A stretch of 64,000 nt of DNA from CAZHNW01 sp942491575 (lineage in GTDB: Bacteria > Spirochaetota > UBA4802 > UBA5550), in assembly GCA_942491575.1 (NCBI GenBank), contig CALOBT010000025.1:248001-312000 (forward strand), written 5' to 3'. The position numbers and the translations under genes were made by a program. Below are positions 8,968 through 17,147 of this stretch, piece after piece. The notes under the pieces were generated by a model. It had not been told where the DNA came from, searched no databases, and saw nothing but the letters and a program-made list of their open reading frames with translations. Each line of letters starts with the position of its first letter. Position 1 is the stretch's first letter.

Positions 8968-11900
8968 TCAATACTGTACCGGAGCATGGATTTCCGGATC
9001 GATATTTCCGTTGGCCCACCACTTTGGATTCGGAGGATAGCCGATGTAGACACCGATAGCAGATGTCATCCAGGCCAGGAAGCCATCTCCGTTAACGAGA
9101 TCCCAGGCTGATGTAATTCCGGGGGGTATATACTCATCAGACGAGAGGAAACATCCGGCGAATCCCCAGTTAACATCTCCGCCGTAGTAGATGATATGAT
9201 CCATCGTATCGGTCTTTGATTCACATATATTACCATAGGCTTTATCCGGATAATAGGCATTACATTCTGCCTCGCGGCATTTGTAGTAATGGGTATAGTT
9301 GCCCCGATGGGGATCATTGGTAATTGCGATGGACTCCTGTCGATAGAGGGCCTGGTTAGAGCCGCCGTTTTTATTGTCGAGCCACTGGGGTTCCGCAGCG
9401 TTGGGGGTTCCGAATCCGCAGGTCATCGAGGGGATGGATGTACGCCAGCCGAAATTATTAAGCAGGTTGAGAAGTCTTGGGCCCGTCTCCGCATTCATCA
9501 GTCTTGCGGCCCGCACCGGTCCGACTCCGGTAAAGTAGCTTACGGGGCCGCTCCGGTCAGAATAGTCTCCGATGCCGGTGCCGTAATGAATGAAACATGC
9601 CAGGGCCTTGGCATCAAGACGGTTCATCAGGAAGAGTGTCGATGTATAAATTACTGAAGAATCATTCGTATTGAGAAAAGTTGAGGTAACTTCACCCGGG
9701 ACATAGTTGATAAAATCAATCAGACCCTCTATATCCCGCATACCATTCATTACCCTGATGGTTTTCCAGACATCGGTGACATCACCGATAATAATAGAAA
9801 CGGGAAAGGCATCATTCATTCCCAGCATGAAATCAGATACACGTTTGTTCCCGCTGCTGCATGGCTCGGCGATAAGGTGGCCTTCAGGATTGTTCAGATC
9901 ATATGCAGAATCGATACCGCATTTATTTACATTATTCATCAGGGTTATCAGCTTTGCCTGCTCCGTGTTTGATCTCGGAGCCCCGGCGCCGTAATCCCAT
10001 CCCAGTTTGTTGATTGTTCCATAGAGGATCGATACATCACCAACCGATTTTGCACCGTCCCCCTTTCTGGTGGATCCGCCGATTTCATTAATGACTTTTA
10101 CCAGTACCGCGTAGTCCACAGGTGAGGTCGCAGGAGAGGTGAAACCGTTCAGGATATTTATCATCAGGTCGATGTTTTCCACATTGTTCATCAGGTCTGA
10201 CATGTAACGGATACGCTGCACTACTCCGCCGCTTTTTGCGCTGCCGTCTTCATTGATGCCGCCGATCATTCCCGTGAGGGTATTGAAGTCTGCGGTGTCA
10301 CACATAACGCTGGTCATGTTGGTTGCCCCCGTGGGGGTTACCACTTCGTTGATCAGTACAGTCATTCGTCCCAGGGCATCGACAGTATCGGTACTGAAGG
10401 GATCGGTGTAGCGCGTGGCGGGGGGTGTTGAACCGGGATAGGTATGATCCCCCATGGTATCACAGAGTCTTCTCATCCGGGATATGGCCAGATCCGGATC
10501 ATTAAGCAGGGTAATCATCAGGGAGACATTGGTCATATTGTTTATAACATCCGAAATATACCTGACACGTTTCACGTCCCGAATCAGGTCCGTGAGACGG
10601 GAGAGTTTGTCACTGTCGATCTCATTAATCATGCGCACCGTGCTTTCGGCGCCGCCGCCGAAAATATCGTTCATAAAGGTGGTGAGTCGACCGAAGTGAT
10701 CGGAGAAGCAGTCTCCGCTGCTGCAGAGTGGATCATCATACTTGTTAGCCAGGTCTGATGTTGCTAGGTTGCTCATAAGGGTAACCATTCGGGTGCAGCC
10801 GTCGGGACTCGCCTCGTTATCTAGACCGCTGACGATTTTACCTACATTTGCCGCCCCTTCCGCTCCCGAGCCCTCGGAAATATCATTGATAAGACGGACA
10901 AGATGGTTCTGGATGCTGAGATTATCACCGGGGGGTACACCTCCGGAAACCGTGTTGATAATCTGCGCCATCCTTTCCGCCGCGGTGGGAGAACTGTCAA
11001 CGCCTGCAATTGTAACGGGTGTACCGCTCAGATCGAGGTTATTAAAGATGTCCGGCATGTACATGGTCTGGTTTACATTATTGATCATTTCGAGAAGATC
11101 CGGCAGAGGTATGCCGTCAATAATTCTGGTGATTGCGGAGGTTCCCGTTGAATTGAGACGGTTAATAATTTCATACATTTTCTGCCCGGGTATGCCCGTA
11201 AGGCCGTTTACCAGGCCGGATATCTTGGAGATATCCAGGGTATGATCCATTATCTCCGCAAGCTGATAGGAGGCATCAAGAGTGAGACCGTTGAGGGTTC
11301 CCGTCAGGTTTTCGATTGCATCCAGGTTATTGACAATGGTTACGATGCGCGGTTCATTTGTTGAGTAATCTGCTGGATAGACTGTACGGTTAACCACGTT
11401 TGCCAGGCAATCGATGCCCGTGGCTGTCAGATTGTTCAGGGTATCGGCAATGGTACTTTCCGCTGTAATGGCCAGCTGGTTCAGCATAATGGCCACCTTC
11501 TGATAGGGAAAAAGAGGACTGCCCCGGTGTCCCGGCACGACAACTTTATCAATCCATACCGCGTCTGATCCGCCGCTGCCTGAGGCATCCTTCTGGTATT
11601 CCCAGCGGAAACGGTGAATTCCCGCGGTTACCGCTACGTTTACTTCCTGCCAGCCATTGGTTCCTGACCAGGAATTCTGCAGTACATCATCAACATAGAA
11701 CTTCAGGTAATCTGAACCCTCCCCGGTACTGGTACGAAAGGCAAAGGACATAGTCCCGTCGGCTGTAATATTAGAGAGAAGCTCCAGGGCAGCGACTTCT
11801 CCATCCTGAAGATCATTCAGTCCGCTTTCTCCCGCCGCAAGTGCAGAGCTGCCGTCAAATACGGAAGACCCGGTCACCTTCCAGGTATTGTTCCCCGAGG

Positions 11901-12762
11901 TGGCCCAGTTGAGAGAGGTCATGGTACCGGATTCGAAGTCATCATCATTGCTGATGATACCGGTTATATCCAGTTTGTTGATAAGATAGGCCAGCTTTGA
12001 CGGATCACCGATATTATTCAGGGTTGTAATAAGAGCGGTGGTACCGTTCAATCCCGTTTCCGGATTAGTGAGATTATTCATGGAGCCCGTCAGGTTGGTC
12101 AATACAGTGGTGAGGTTTATTACTGTTGTAAGCTTTCGCAGATCAACGGTTTCATTAAATATCCGCAGCAGCTTGGTCCGTCCCTCCAGGGTATTCGCCA
12201 CCTGATTTAAAATAACAGGCATTGTATCCACTGTTTCATCTGCCAGGGCAACAGTAAGGGCCAGGCGCTGAATACCGGTTTGCCCCCCGAAATCCATGAC
12301 ACCATGTACGATTTCCTGAATATACATCATGTCATCTACCTTATTAATAAGGTTCGCCATCTTTCCGATGGTATCATCTGAAGGAGGATTCTCGGCACCT
12401 ATTGCATTATCTGTTTCTTCAAGAAGCTCAAGCATCTCCTCGGGAAGAAGCCTTGAGACTCCTGACATCAGATCTGCAAGTTTATTAACATCTGAAATGG
12501 CATTGACGAGGGAGACAATGTTACTGGCTCCCATACCGTAGCTGAGACGGTCCAGGTCTTCCCTGTCTAGGGATACGGTGAGCTGCCAGAACTTATCGTA
12601 GCCGATATTTTCTATAAGATATTCATCGGTAATGGGGGTGAAGGCATCTTCATCCTGATTGAGACTATATCTGGTGGCTTTCTGCGAAGCCTCAGAACAG
12701 GCTAGCGCCATGAAAAGAGTAATATGAAAAATCATTAACAGGATTTTCCGTAAATTTATCAT
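8968..12762 (-). CDS. Giant alpha-repeat lipoprotein with an inserted jelly-roll domain
   Basis: ATG 12762 (1264 aa) is preferred over an upstream GTG at 12795 because GGGGGA lies just before it and the signal peptide then begins normally. The lipobox is MALACSE. Most of the protein is the same degenerate helical unit as its paralogue at 3122-5818 (LVNAISDVNKLADLM, MNNVNQTMYMPDIFNNLD and similar). At about residues 275-410 an all-beta insert (FESGTMTSLNWATSG to DAVWIDKVVVPG, with FAFRTSTGEGSDYLKFYVD) resembles concanavalin-like carbohydrate- or ligand-binding jelly rolls. The C-terminal 120 residues are Cys-, Trp- and Tyr-rich. This is the first gene of the leftward operon. The inferred role is a surface scaffold or adhesin; no known family name applies with certainty. 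Confidence 0.8.
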   Translation of the reverse strand: MINLRKILLMIFHITLFMALACSEASQKATRYSLNQDEDAFTPITDEYLIENIGYDKFWQLTVSLDREDLDRLSYGMGASNIVSLVNAISDVNKLADLMSGVSRLLPEEMLELLEETDNAIGAENPPSDDTIGKMANLINKVDDMMYIQEIVHGVMDFGGQTGIQRLALTVALADETVDTMPVILNQVANTLEGRTKLLRIFNETVDLRKLTTVINLTTVLTNLTGSMNNLTNPETGLNGTTALITTLNNIGDPSKLAYLINKLDITGIISNDDDFESGTMTSLNWATSGNNTWKVTGSSVFDGSSALAAGESGLNDLQDGEVAALELLSNITADGTMSFAFRTSTGEGSDYLKFYVDDVLQNSWSGTNGWQEVNVAVTAGIHRFRWEYQKDASGSGGSDAVWIDKVVVPGHRGSPLFPYQKVAIMLNQLAITAESTIADTLNNLTATGIDCLANVVNRTVYPADYSTNEPRIVTIVNNLDAIENLTGTLNGLTLDASYQLAEIMDHTLDISKISGLVNGLTGIPGQKMYEIINRLNSTGTSAITRIIDGIPLPDLLEMINNVNQTMYMPDIFNNLDLSGTPVTIAGVDSSPTAAERMAQIINTVSGGVPPGDNLSIQNHLVRLINDISEGSGAEGAANVGKIVSGLDNEASPDGCTRMVTLMSNLATSDLANKYDDPLCSSGDCFSDHFGRLTTFMNDIFGGGAESTVRMINEIDSDKLSRLTDLIRDVKRVRYISDVINNMTNVSLMITLLNDPDLAISRMRRLCDTMGDHTYPGSTPPATRYTDPFSTDTVDALGRMTVLINEVVTPTGATNMTSVMCDTADFNTLTGMIGGINEDGSAKSGGVVQRIRYMSDLMNNVENIDLMINILNGFTSPATSPVDYAVLVKVINEIGGSTRKGDGAKSVGDVSILYGTINKLGWDYGAGAPRSNTEQAKLITLMNNVNKCGIDSAYDLNNPEGHLIAEPCSSGNKRVSDFMLGMNDAFPVSIIIGDVTDVWKTIRVMNGMRDIEGLIDFINYVPGEVTSTFLNTNDSSVIYTSTLFLMNRLDAKALACFIHYGTGIGDYSDRSGPVSYFTGVGPVRAARLMNAETGPRLLNLLNNFGWRTSIPSMTCGFGTPNAAEPQWLDNKNGGSNQALYRQESIAITNDPHRGNYTHYYKCREAECNAYYPDKAYGNICESKTDTMDHIIYYGGDVNWGFAGCFLSSDEYIPPGITSAWDLVNGDGFLAWMTSAIGVYIGYPPNPKWWANGNIDPEIHAPVQY

Positions 12763-12918
12763 CAGCTTTTCCCCCGCAGAAAATAGTATCTTCACTTTTT
12801 GTCTTAAAATCCCCCCAATACCGGAGGGACGGTTAATCGAAATATATAAAGCAGGGAAAAAGCTGTCGTAACGTATACGAAGGAGACCTAAAATATGACT
12901 TCATTTATGTTACTTATT

Positions 12919-12954
12919 GGGTAAAAAAAGGAACAAGGGAAAAGTGACAGGTTG
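12919..12954 (+). repeat. Dispersed intergenic repeat, copy 1
   Basis: The stretch reads GGTAAAA, then GGAACAAGGGAAAAGTGACAG. About 30 bases closely match a second copy at 41911-41943, upstream of a different operon. No coding potential is visible. Confidence 0.5.
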
Positions 12955-12995
12955 AAAGGGGGAAAATGAGGAAAAAGTACCAGGTAACAAGGTGA

Positions 12996-13028
12996 AAGTT
13001 AAAAAAAAGAAAAGTTTTCTTTTAACTT
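12996..13028. repeat. AT-rich imperfect inverted repeat
   Basis: AAGTTAAAA and TTTTAACTT form the ends of an imperfect palindrome with an A-rich centre. It lies in the 474-bp gap between the divergent lipoprotein operon and the AraC-type regulator. It could terminate read-through or bind a regulator. Apart from this, the neighbouring dispersed repeat and promoter-like hexamers, I see nothing else in the gap. Confidence 0.4.
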
Positions 13029-13075
13029 GATACTTGCAACTTTCATACAGGAATCCACCCGGGAGGGATTTTTCC

Positions 13076-13103
13076 TTGACAATGATGATGCCTGAAGGAT
13101 AAA
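13076..13103 (+). promoter_or_regulatory. Putative sigma70 promoter of the 7TM-AraC gene
   Basis: TTGACA (13076-13081) and GATAAA (13098-13103) are separated by 16 nt, which would give a leader of about 125 nt before the ATG at 13237. The -35 is perfect and the -10 is weak. Confidence 0.4.
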
Positions 13104-13236
13104 AGTATGATACAAATATAAAAAGATCGATTGCACCATATATAAAAATCGCAAACGATATAATCAGCCGGCAAAAAAGTACTTCGGCTACTCATCTCTC
13201 CCCAATAATTTTAGAAGGAAGATATACAGTTCCGTG

Positions 13237-14844
13237 ATGAAAAAGAACCGATTGGCAATTGGACTGCTGTCAGTTATTCTATTTTTCCCCTGTATTGCCT
13301 GCTCCGGCGGAAATGACGGGTCACGCATTAATCTATCGGGAAACTGGGAAATAATATCTGATAATGCCTGCAACCGTGATTTACCTGTTGCAAACAAGAC
13401 CGGTTCCCGAAGTGTAACACTTCCCGGCTCCTGGAAACATCTTCTCCGCAGGGAGAAGGAATTAACTTCCTGCCTGGTTCTCCAAAAAAATGTTGTGATC
13501 CCCGCAAATTTAATCGGCAAACCACTGGAGATTTCCCTGGGAAAAATCGGGGTTTCCGATGAGACCTATTTCAACGGGATTAAAATTGGAGCGATGGGAA
13601 AAATCCCCGATGAAAAAAACCTGATGGATTACCGCTTCAGGTGGCTCCGCACAAGAAAATATTTCATCCCCGATAACCTTGTAAAATTCGGCGGGGAAAA
13701 CAGTATTAGCATCAAGGTCTTCTCCCACGTAATCAACGGTATCAATGGAAATCTTTTTATCGGGAAAAAAAATGAATCCGCCATCTGGGGAGACACCCCC
13801 ACATCATATATAAATATATACACCATCGTTTTAAATATTCTTTTAAGCATTATCTTCATTCTTCTGCTGGAAGTACACAAGAAACGAAAATTGATACTTT
13901 TGCAGGCAATGGTGATTATTTCGGTCATTACCGTTTACCTCTTTCTCATGGGCTTCTCTGAAGTTCACGGGCACTTCAGGTACAGGGCAATTCTCCTGGC
14001 TGGCAATTCTGGGTATTTCTTTTATCTCCTCTCCGTGATGGAGTTTTTGGAAACATGGAACCGGCGGATGGCATTTTTTTCTTTTTTAGCCCTGGCTGCC
14101 GTTGAAACCCTGATACTGTTGTCTCCCGATACGCTATCCATCGTTTTTGTCGGCGGCACCTCCACACTGGTGTTGAATCTCTTATACCTGACTTTCTATT
14201 CCGCAATTTTCTTTGTTGCCCTTGCTAAAAATTTCAGGCGCTACGGTGTCCTTATCCTGGCGGCAATTCCATTGATGATTACCGCTGTGCAGGCATACTA
14301 TGATCTGTTCAGCTTTGAGATCTACCGGGTTCCCGAATTATTTTTTATCCACGTGACGATAAGCCTCCTCGGAGCCATCGTGGTAATACTCCTTGATCTG
14401 GGGGGCCTGAAGGATGAGGCGGAAAACCTCAGCAGTGCCCTGGCCAGAAAATCAAGACTGGTAAAAAATCTTAAACGGAGTCTGAGACATACTGAATCAA
14501 CTGATGAACCGAAGGACAAAATTTATCAGATTATGCAGTATCTCGATGAACATTTCAGGGAACGCTACGACCGAAGGGCCCTTTCTCAAAAATTTGACAT
14601 CAATGAAGATTATATCGGGCAGCTGTTTAAAAAGACCACGGGAACCAACATTTCCAACTACATCAACATGCGCCGCATTGAAACTGCCAAAAAACTGCTC
14701 CTTGAAACTGACAGTAAGATTATCGACATTGGATACCATGTCGGATTTGAAACCCTGGTACATTTTCATCGTCAGTTCAAAAAAAGTACCGGCATGACAC
14801 CACAGGAATTCAGGAAAACCGTTGTACTTACGGGGCCAAAATGA
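13237..14844 (+). CDS. Membrane-anchored AraC-family regulator with periplasmic sensor (7TM)
   Basis: The order of parts is: a signal or lipobox-like N-terminus (CIACSGG); a beta-rich extracytoplasmic domain at about residues 30-180, similar in layout to jelly-roll sensors of 7TMR-DISM proteins; seven or so hydrophobic helices at about 190-385; a short basic linker; and a C-terminal AraC/XylS double helix-turn-helix (about 435-530, ending GMTPQEFRKT). Such proteins sense a ligand outside the membrane and act directly on DNA. The gene starts back-to-back with the lipoprotein/barrel operon, so it is a candidate regulator of that operon (inference). ATG 13237 is preceded in frame by GTG 13234. 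The nearest SD-like bases (AGAAGGAA) are rather distant, so the start is not certain. Confidence 0.82.
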   Translation: MKKNRLAIGLLSVILFFPCIACSGGNDGSRINLSGNWEIISDNACNRDLPVANKTGSRSVTLPGSWKHLLRREKELTSCLVLQKNVVIPANLIGKPLEISLGKIGVSDETYFNGIKIGAMGKIPDEKNLMDYRFRWLRTRKYFIPDNLVKFGGENSISIKVFSHVINGINGNLFIGKKNESAIWGDTPTSYINIYTIVLNILLSIIFILLLEVHKKRKLILLQAMVIISVITVYLFLMGFSEVHGHFRYRAILLAGNSGYFFYLLSVMEFLETWNRRMAFFSFLALAAVETLILLSPDTLSIVFVGGTSTLVLNLLYLTFYSAIFFVALAKNFRRYGVLILAAIPLMITAVQAYYDLFSFEIYRVPELFFIHVTISLLGAIVVILLDLGGLKDEAENLSSALARKSRLVKNLKRSLRHTESTDEPKDKIYQIMQYLDEHFRERYDRRALSQKFDINEDYIGQLFKKTTGTNISNYINMRRIETAKKLLLETDSKIIDIGYHVGFETLVHFHRQFKKSTGMTPQEFRKTVVLTGPK

Positions 14845-14850
14845 TTAAAT

Positions 14851-14878
14851 AAAAAAAGGGGCCGGAACCCCTTTTTTT
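14851..14878. terminator. Bidirectional rho-independent terminator
   Basis: An 11-bp stem (A7G4 paired with C4T7) with loop CCGGAA lies between two convergent genes. It has A/T runs on both sides, so it can terminate transcripts from either strand. Confidence 0.85.
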
Positions 14879-14887
14879 ATTTTAATA

Positions 14888-15640
14888 TTACTTCCTTTTG
14901 CCCATAAAGGCCTCAACGAGGTCAATGGGAATTGGAAAGAGTGTCGTAGAGTTATTTTCCGTGGCGATTTCACTCAGGGTCTGAAGATACCTTAACTGTA
15001 CAGATATCGGATGGACCTCCATCAGTTTAGCCGCATCTACCATTTTAGCAGCTGCCTGGAATTCCCCCTCTGCGCTGATAACCTTTGCCCGGCGTTCACG
15101 TTCCGCTTCCGCCTGCTTCGCCATGGCGCGCTGCATCTCAGTGGGGAGGTCAACATGCTTTACTTCAACGGCAGAGACCTTGATGCCCCATGGATCCGTC
15201 TGGGTATCGAGAACATTCTGCAGCTCCACATTGATCTTGTCTCTTTCCGAGAGGAGTTCGTCAAGCTCCACCTGTCCGAGGATACTCCGCAGGGTTGTCT
15301 GGGCCAGCTGGCTGGTGGCATAGAGAAAATCTTCCACCTCGGTAATGGCCTTATTAGGATCTACGACCCTGAAATAGAGAACAGCATTAACCTTAACTGA
15401 AACATTATCCTTGGTGATGACGTCCTGGGGAGGCACATCCATTGCCACAAGACGAAGGCTCACACGTTCCCATTTATCAATAAAGGGAATGATAATAATA
15501 AGTCCCGGTCCCTTGTCACTGGAAAGAAGCCGTCCAAGTCGAAATACAACTGCACGTTCGTATTCCTTCACTATTTTCACTGACATGACCAGCAAACCGA
15601 CGGCCAGGATTATCAGTGTTCCGATAAAATTGAAATCCAT
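14888..15640 (-). CDS. Slipin/stomatin-like SPFH (Band 7) membrane protein
   Basis: After an N-terminal membrane hairpin (FIGTLIILAVGLLVM) comes a classic SPFH domain: EYERAVVFRLGR, GPGLIIIIPFID and a LRSILGQVELDELLSERDKI block, followed by an Ala/Glu-rich coiled coil (AMAKQAEAERERRAK). These proteins scaffold membrane microdomains and pair with NfeD-type proteases. ATG 15640 is chosen because AGGAGG stands 6 nt upstream; a longer frame from 15685 would start inside the intergenic hairpin. It is directly downstream of the NfeD gene, the common two-gene arrangement known from archaea and bacteria. Confidence 0.9.
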   Translation of the reverse strand: MDFNFIGTLIILAVGLLVMSVKIVKEYERAVVFRLGRLLSSDKGPGLIIIIPFIDKWERVSLRLVAMDVPPQDVITKDNVSVKVNAVLYFRVVDPNKAITEVEDFLYATSQLAQTTLRSILGQVELDELLSERDKINVELQNVLDTQTDPWGIKVSAVEVKHVDLPTEMQRAMAKQAEAERERRAKVISAEGEFQAAAKMVDAAKLMEVHPISVQLRYLQTLSEIATENNSTTLFPIPIDLVEAFMGKRK

Positions 15641-15675
15641 AAAATTCCTCCTGAATTTTCTGATTGGGTAAAACT

Positions 15676-15714
15676 TTTGCGGCAATCACATGCGAAGCAT
15701 GTGATTGCCGCAAA
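15676..15714 (-). promoter_or_regulatory. Long perfect hairpin between nfeD and slipin genes
   Basis: An 18-bp perfect inverted repeat (15676-15693 with 15697-15714) encloses a 3-nt loop. Read leftward it is followed by AAAAGTTTTACCC, which is only weakly U-rich. It could attenuate or separate expression of the two genes, or be a dispersed palindromic repeat. Confidence 0.6.
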
Positions 15715-15718
15715 TATA

Positions 15719-17041
15719 TTAATCCTTTTTAGTTACCACCAGGTCCATTCCGCGTACTTCCGTTACCACTACTTCATCCCCCTTCAGAAGAGGTGTCTCT
15801 GAGAGGGCATTCCATATTTCTCCGTGGATCATTATTTTTCCCTTTCCGGTGAAATCCTGGAGAACCTGTCCGTCACTGTTTACCATTCCCTGCTGCCCCG
15901 TCATGACCTTGCTCCTGTGGGCATTAAAGACAAGGCGTACCACAAGGAAAATAAAGGCGAGTATAAAAATGACCGCGGCAATTATTGATGACATGGGGAT
16001 ATGACCTCCCGGAAGCGGCGAATCAAAGAGAAACATGGACCCCAGGACAAAGGCGACGATGCCCCCCAGGGTGAGGAGTCCATAGCTGACGATCTGCAAC
16101 TCCAGTATAAAGAGTACCACGGCGATCACAATAAGAATCAGGCCGAGGGCATTTATTGGAATCACCTGAATGGCCATGAGAAAAATGAACAGGGAAATTC
16201 CCCCGATAACCCCGGGAACAATCATTCCGGGATTTTTAAACTCCATGCCGATACCGACTACGGCAATGATAAAGAGGAGAAAAATTACCTGGGGATCGGC
16301 AAATCTATTGACCACCTTTTCTTTCCACGTCATATCATATATAACCGGTTGGAACCCCAATGTCCTCATGACAACAATTTTACCGTTTACGTTGACCCTG
16401 CGGTTGTGGAGTTTCTTTAAAAGGTCATTCATATCTTCGGCGACCAGGTCAATGATGCCGAGGCGTTTCGCCTCACGGTAGGTACTGGAGATAGCCTCCT
16501 TGACGGCCTTTTCGGTCCATTTGAGGTTTCTTCCCCGTTTCTGTGCAAGGCTGCGGGCATAGGCGACGGTATCATTGAGGACCTTCTTTTCCATGACTCC
16601 CGCGGGTCCGCCGTCCTTCTCTTTTTTCATAAAGTCGAGCTGGGGCGAAACGGGATGCATGGCGCCGATTTCCGTGCCGGGAGCCATCACCGCCACGTGG
16701 GCGCTGAGCATAATAAAACCCCCCGCTGACGCAGCCTGGGCCCCCTTCGGATAGGTATAGACCACTACTGGAATTTTAGATGTTAATATCGCCTTGATTA
16801 TATCCCGCATGGAGGTCATGAGGCCCCCGGGAGTATCCATCTGGAGAACAATAAAGGATGATCCCTCATCTGCCGCACGTTTTATACCTTTCACCAGGTA
16901 ATCGGCTACTATCGGATTCACTCCCCCCTCAAGCTTCAGGAGAGCATAGGTATTCTTCGGTTTCTCTTTTTTCTGCACTTCTCCGGTTACCAGGGCGGTT
17001 CCGGTGATAAATATCAGTAAAATAAGGAGTAGTTTCTTCAT
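15719..17041 (-). CDS. NfeD-family membrane serine protease (long form)
   Basis: The protein has 440 residues. A signal peptide is followed by a ClpP-class serine protease domain with QMDTPGG (about 67-73) and ASAGGFIML carrying the likely nucleophile Ser105. A Lys within 152-153 (EKKVLND) is the likely general base. Then come four or five membrane helices (about 245-365) and a C-terminal OB-fold NfeD domain (VNSDGQVLQDFTGKGKIMIHGE). In this family the Ser-Lys protease cleaves hydrophobic regions of partner stomatins; the slipin gene immediately downstream fits this. An AAGGT site 7 nt before the ATG supports the start. Confidence 0.9.
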   Translation of the reverse strand: MKKLLLILLIFITGTALVTGEVQKKEKPKNTYALLKLEGGVNPIVADYLVKGIKRAADEGSSFIVLQMDTPGGLMTSMRDIIKAILTSKIPVVVYTYPKGAQAASAGGFIMLSAHVAVMAPGTEIGAMHPVSPQLDFMKKEKDGGPAGVMEKKVLNDTVAYARSLAQKRGRNLKWTEKAVKEAISSTYREAKRLGIIDLVAEDMNDLLKKLHNRRVNVNGKIVVMRTLGFQPVIYDMTWKEKVVNRFADPQVIFLLFIIAVVGIGMEFKNPGMIVPGVIGGISLFIFLMAIQVIPINALGLILIVIAVVLFILELQIVSYGLLTLGGIVAFVLGSMFLFDSPLPGGHIPMSSIIAAVIFILAFIFLVVRLVFNAHRSKVMTGQQGMVNSDGQVLQDFTGKGKIMIHGEIWNALSETPLLKGDEVVVTEVRGMDLVVTKKD

Positions 17042-17147
17042 TATATGACCTTTTTTATATATTGTACCCCTTGATTATGGAGTAAAGTTTTCTCCGCGTC
17101 AAGTCTTTTGATACATCTCTGAATTGGTGTCGCCATTTACGTTAATG

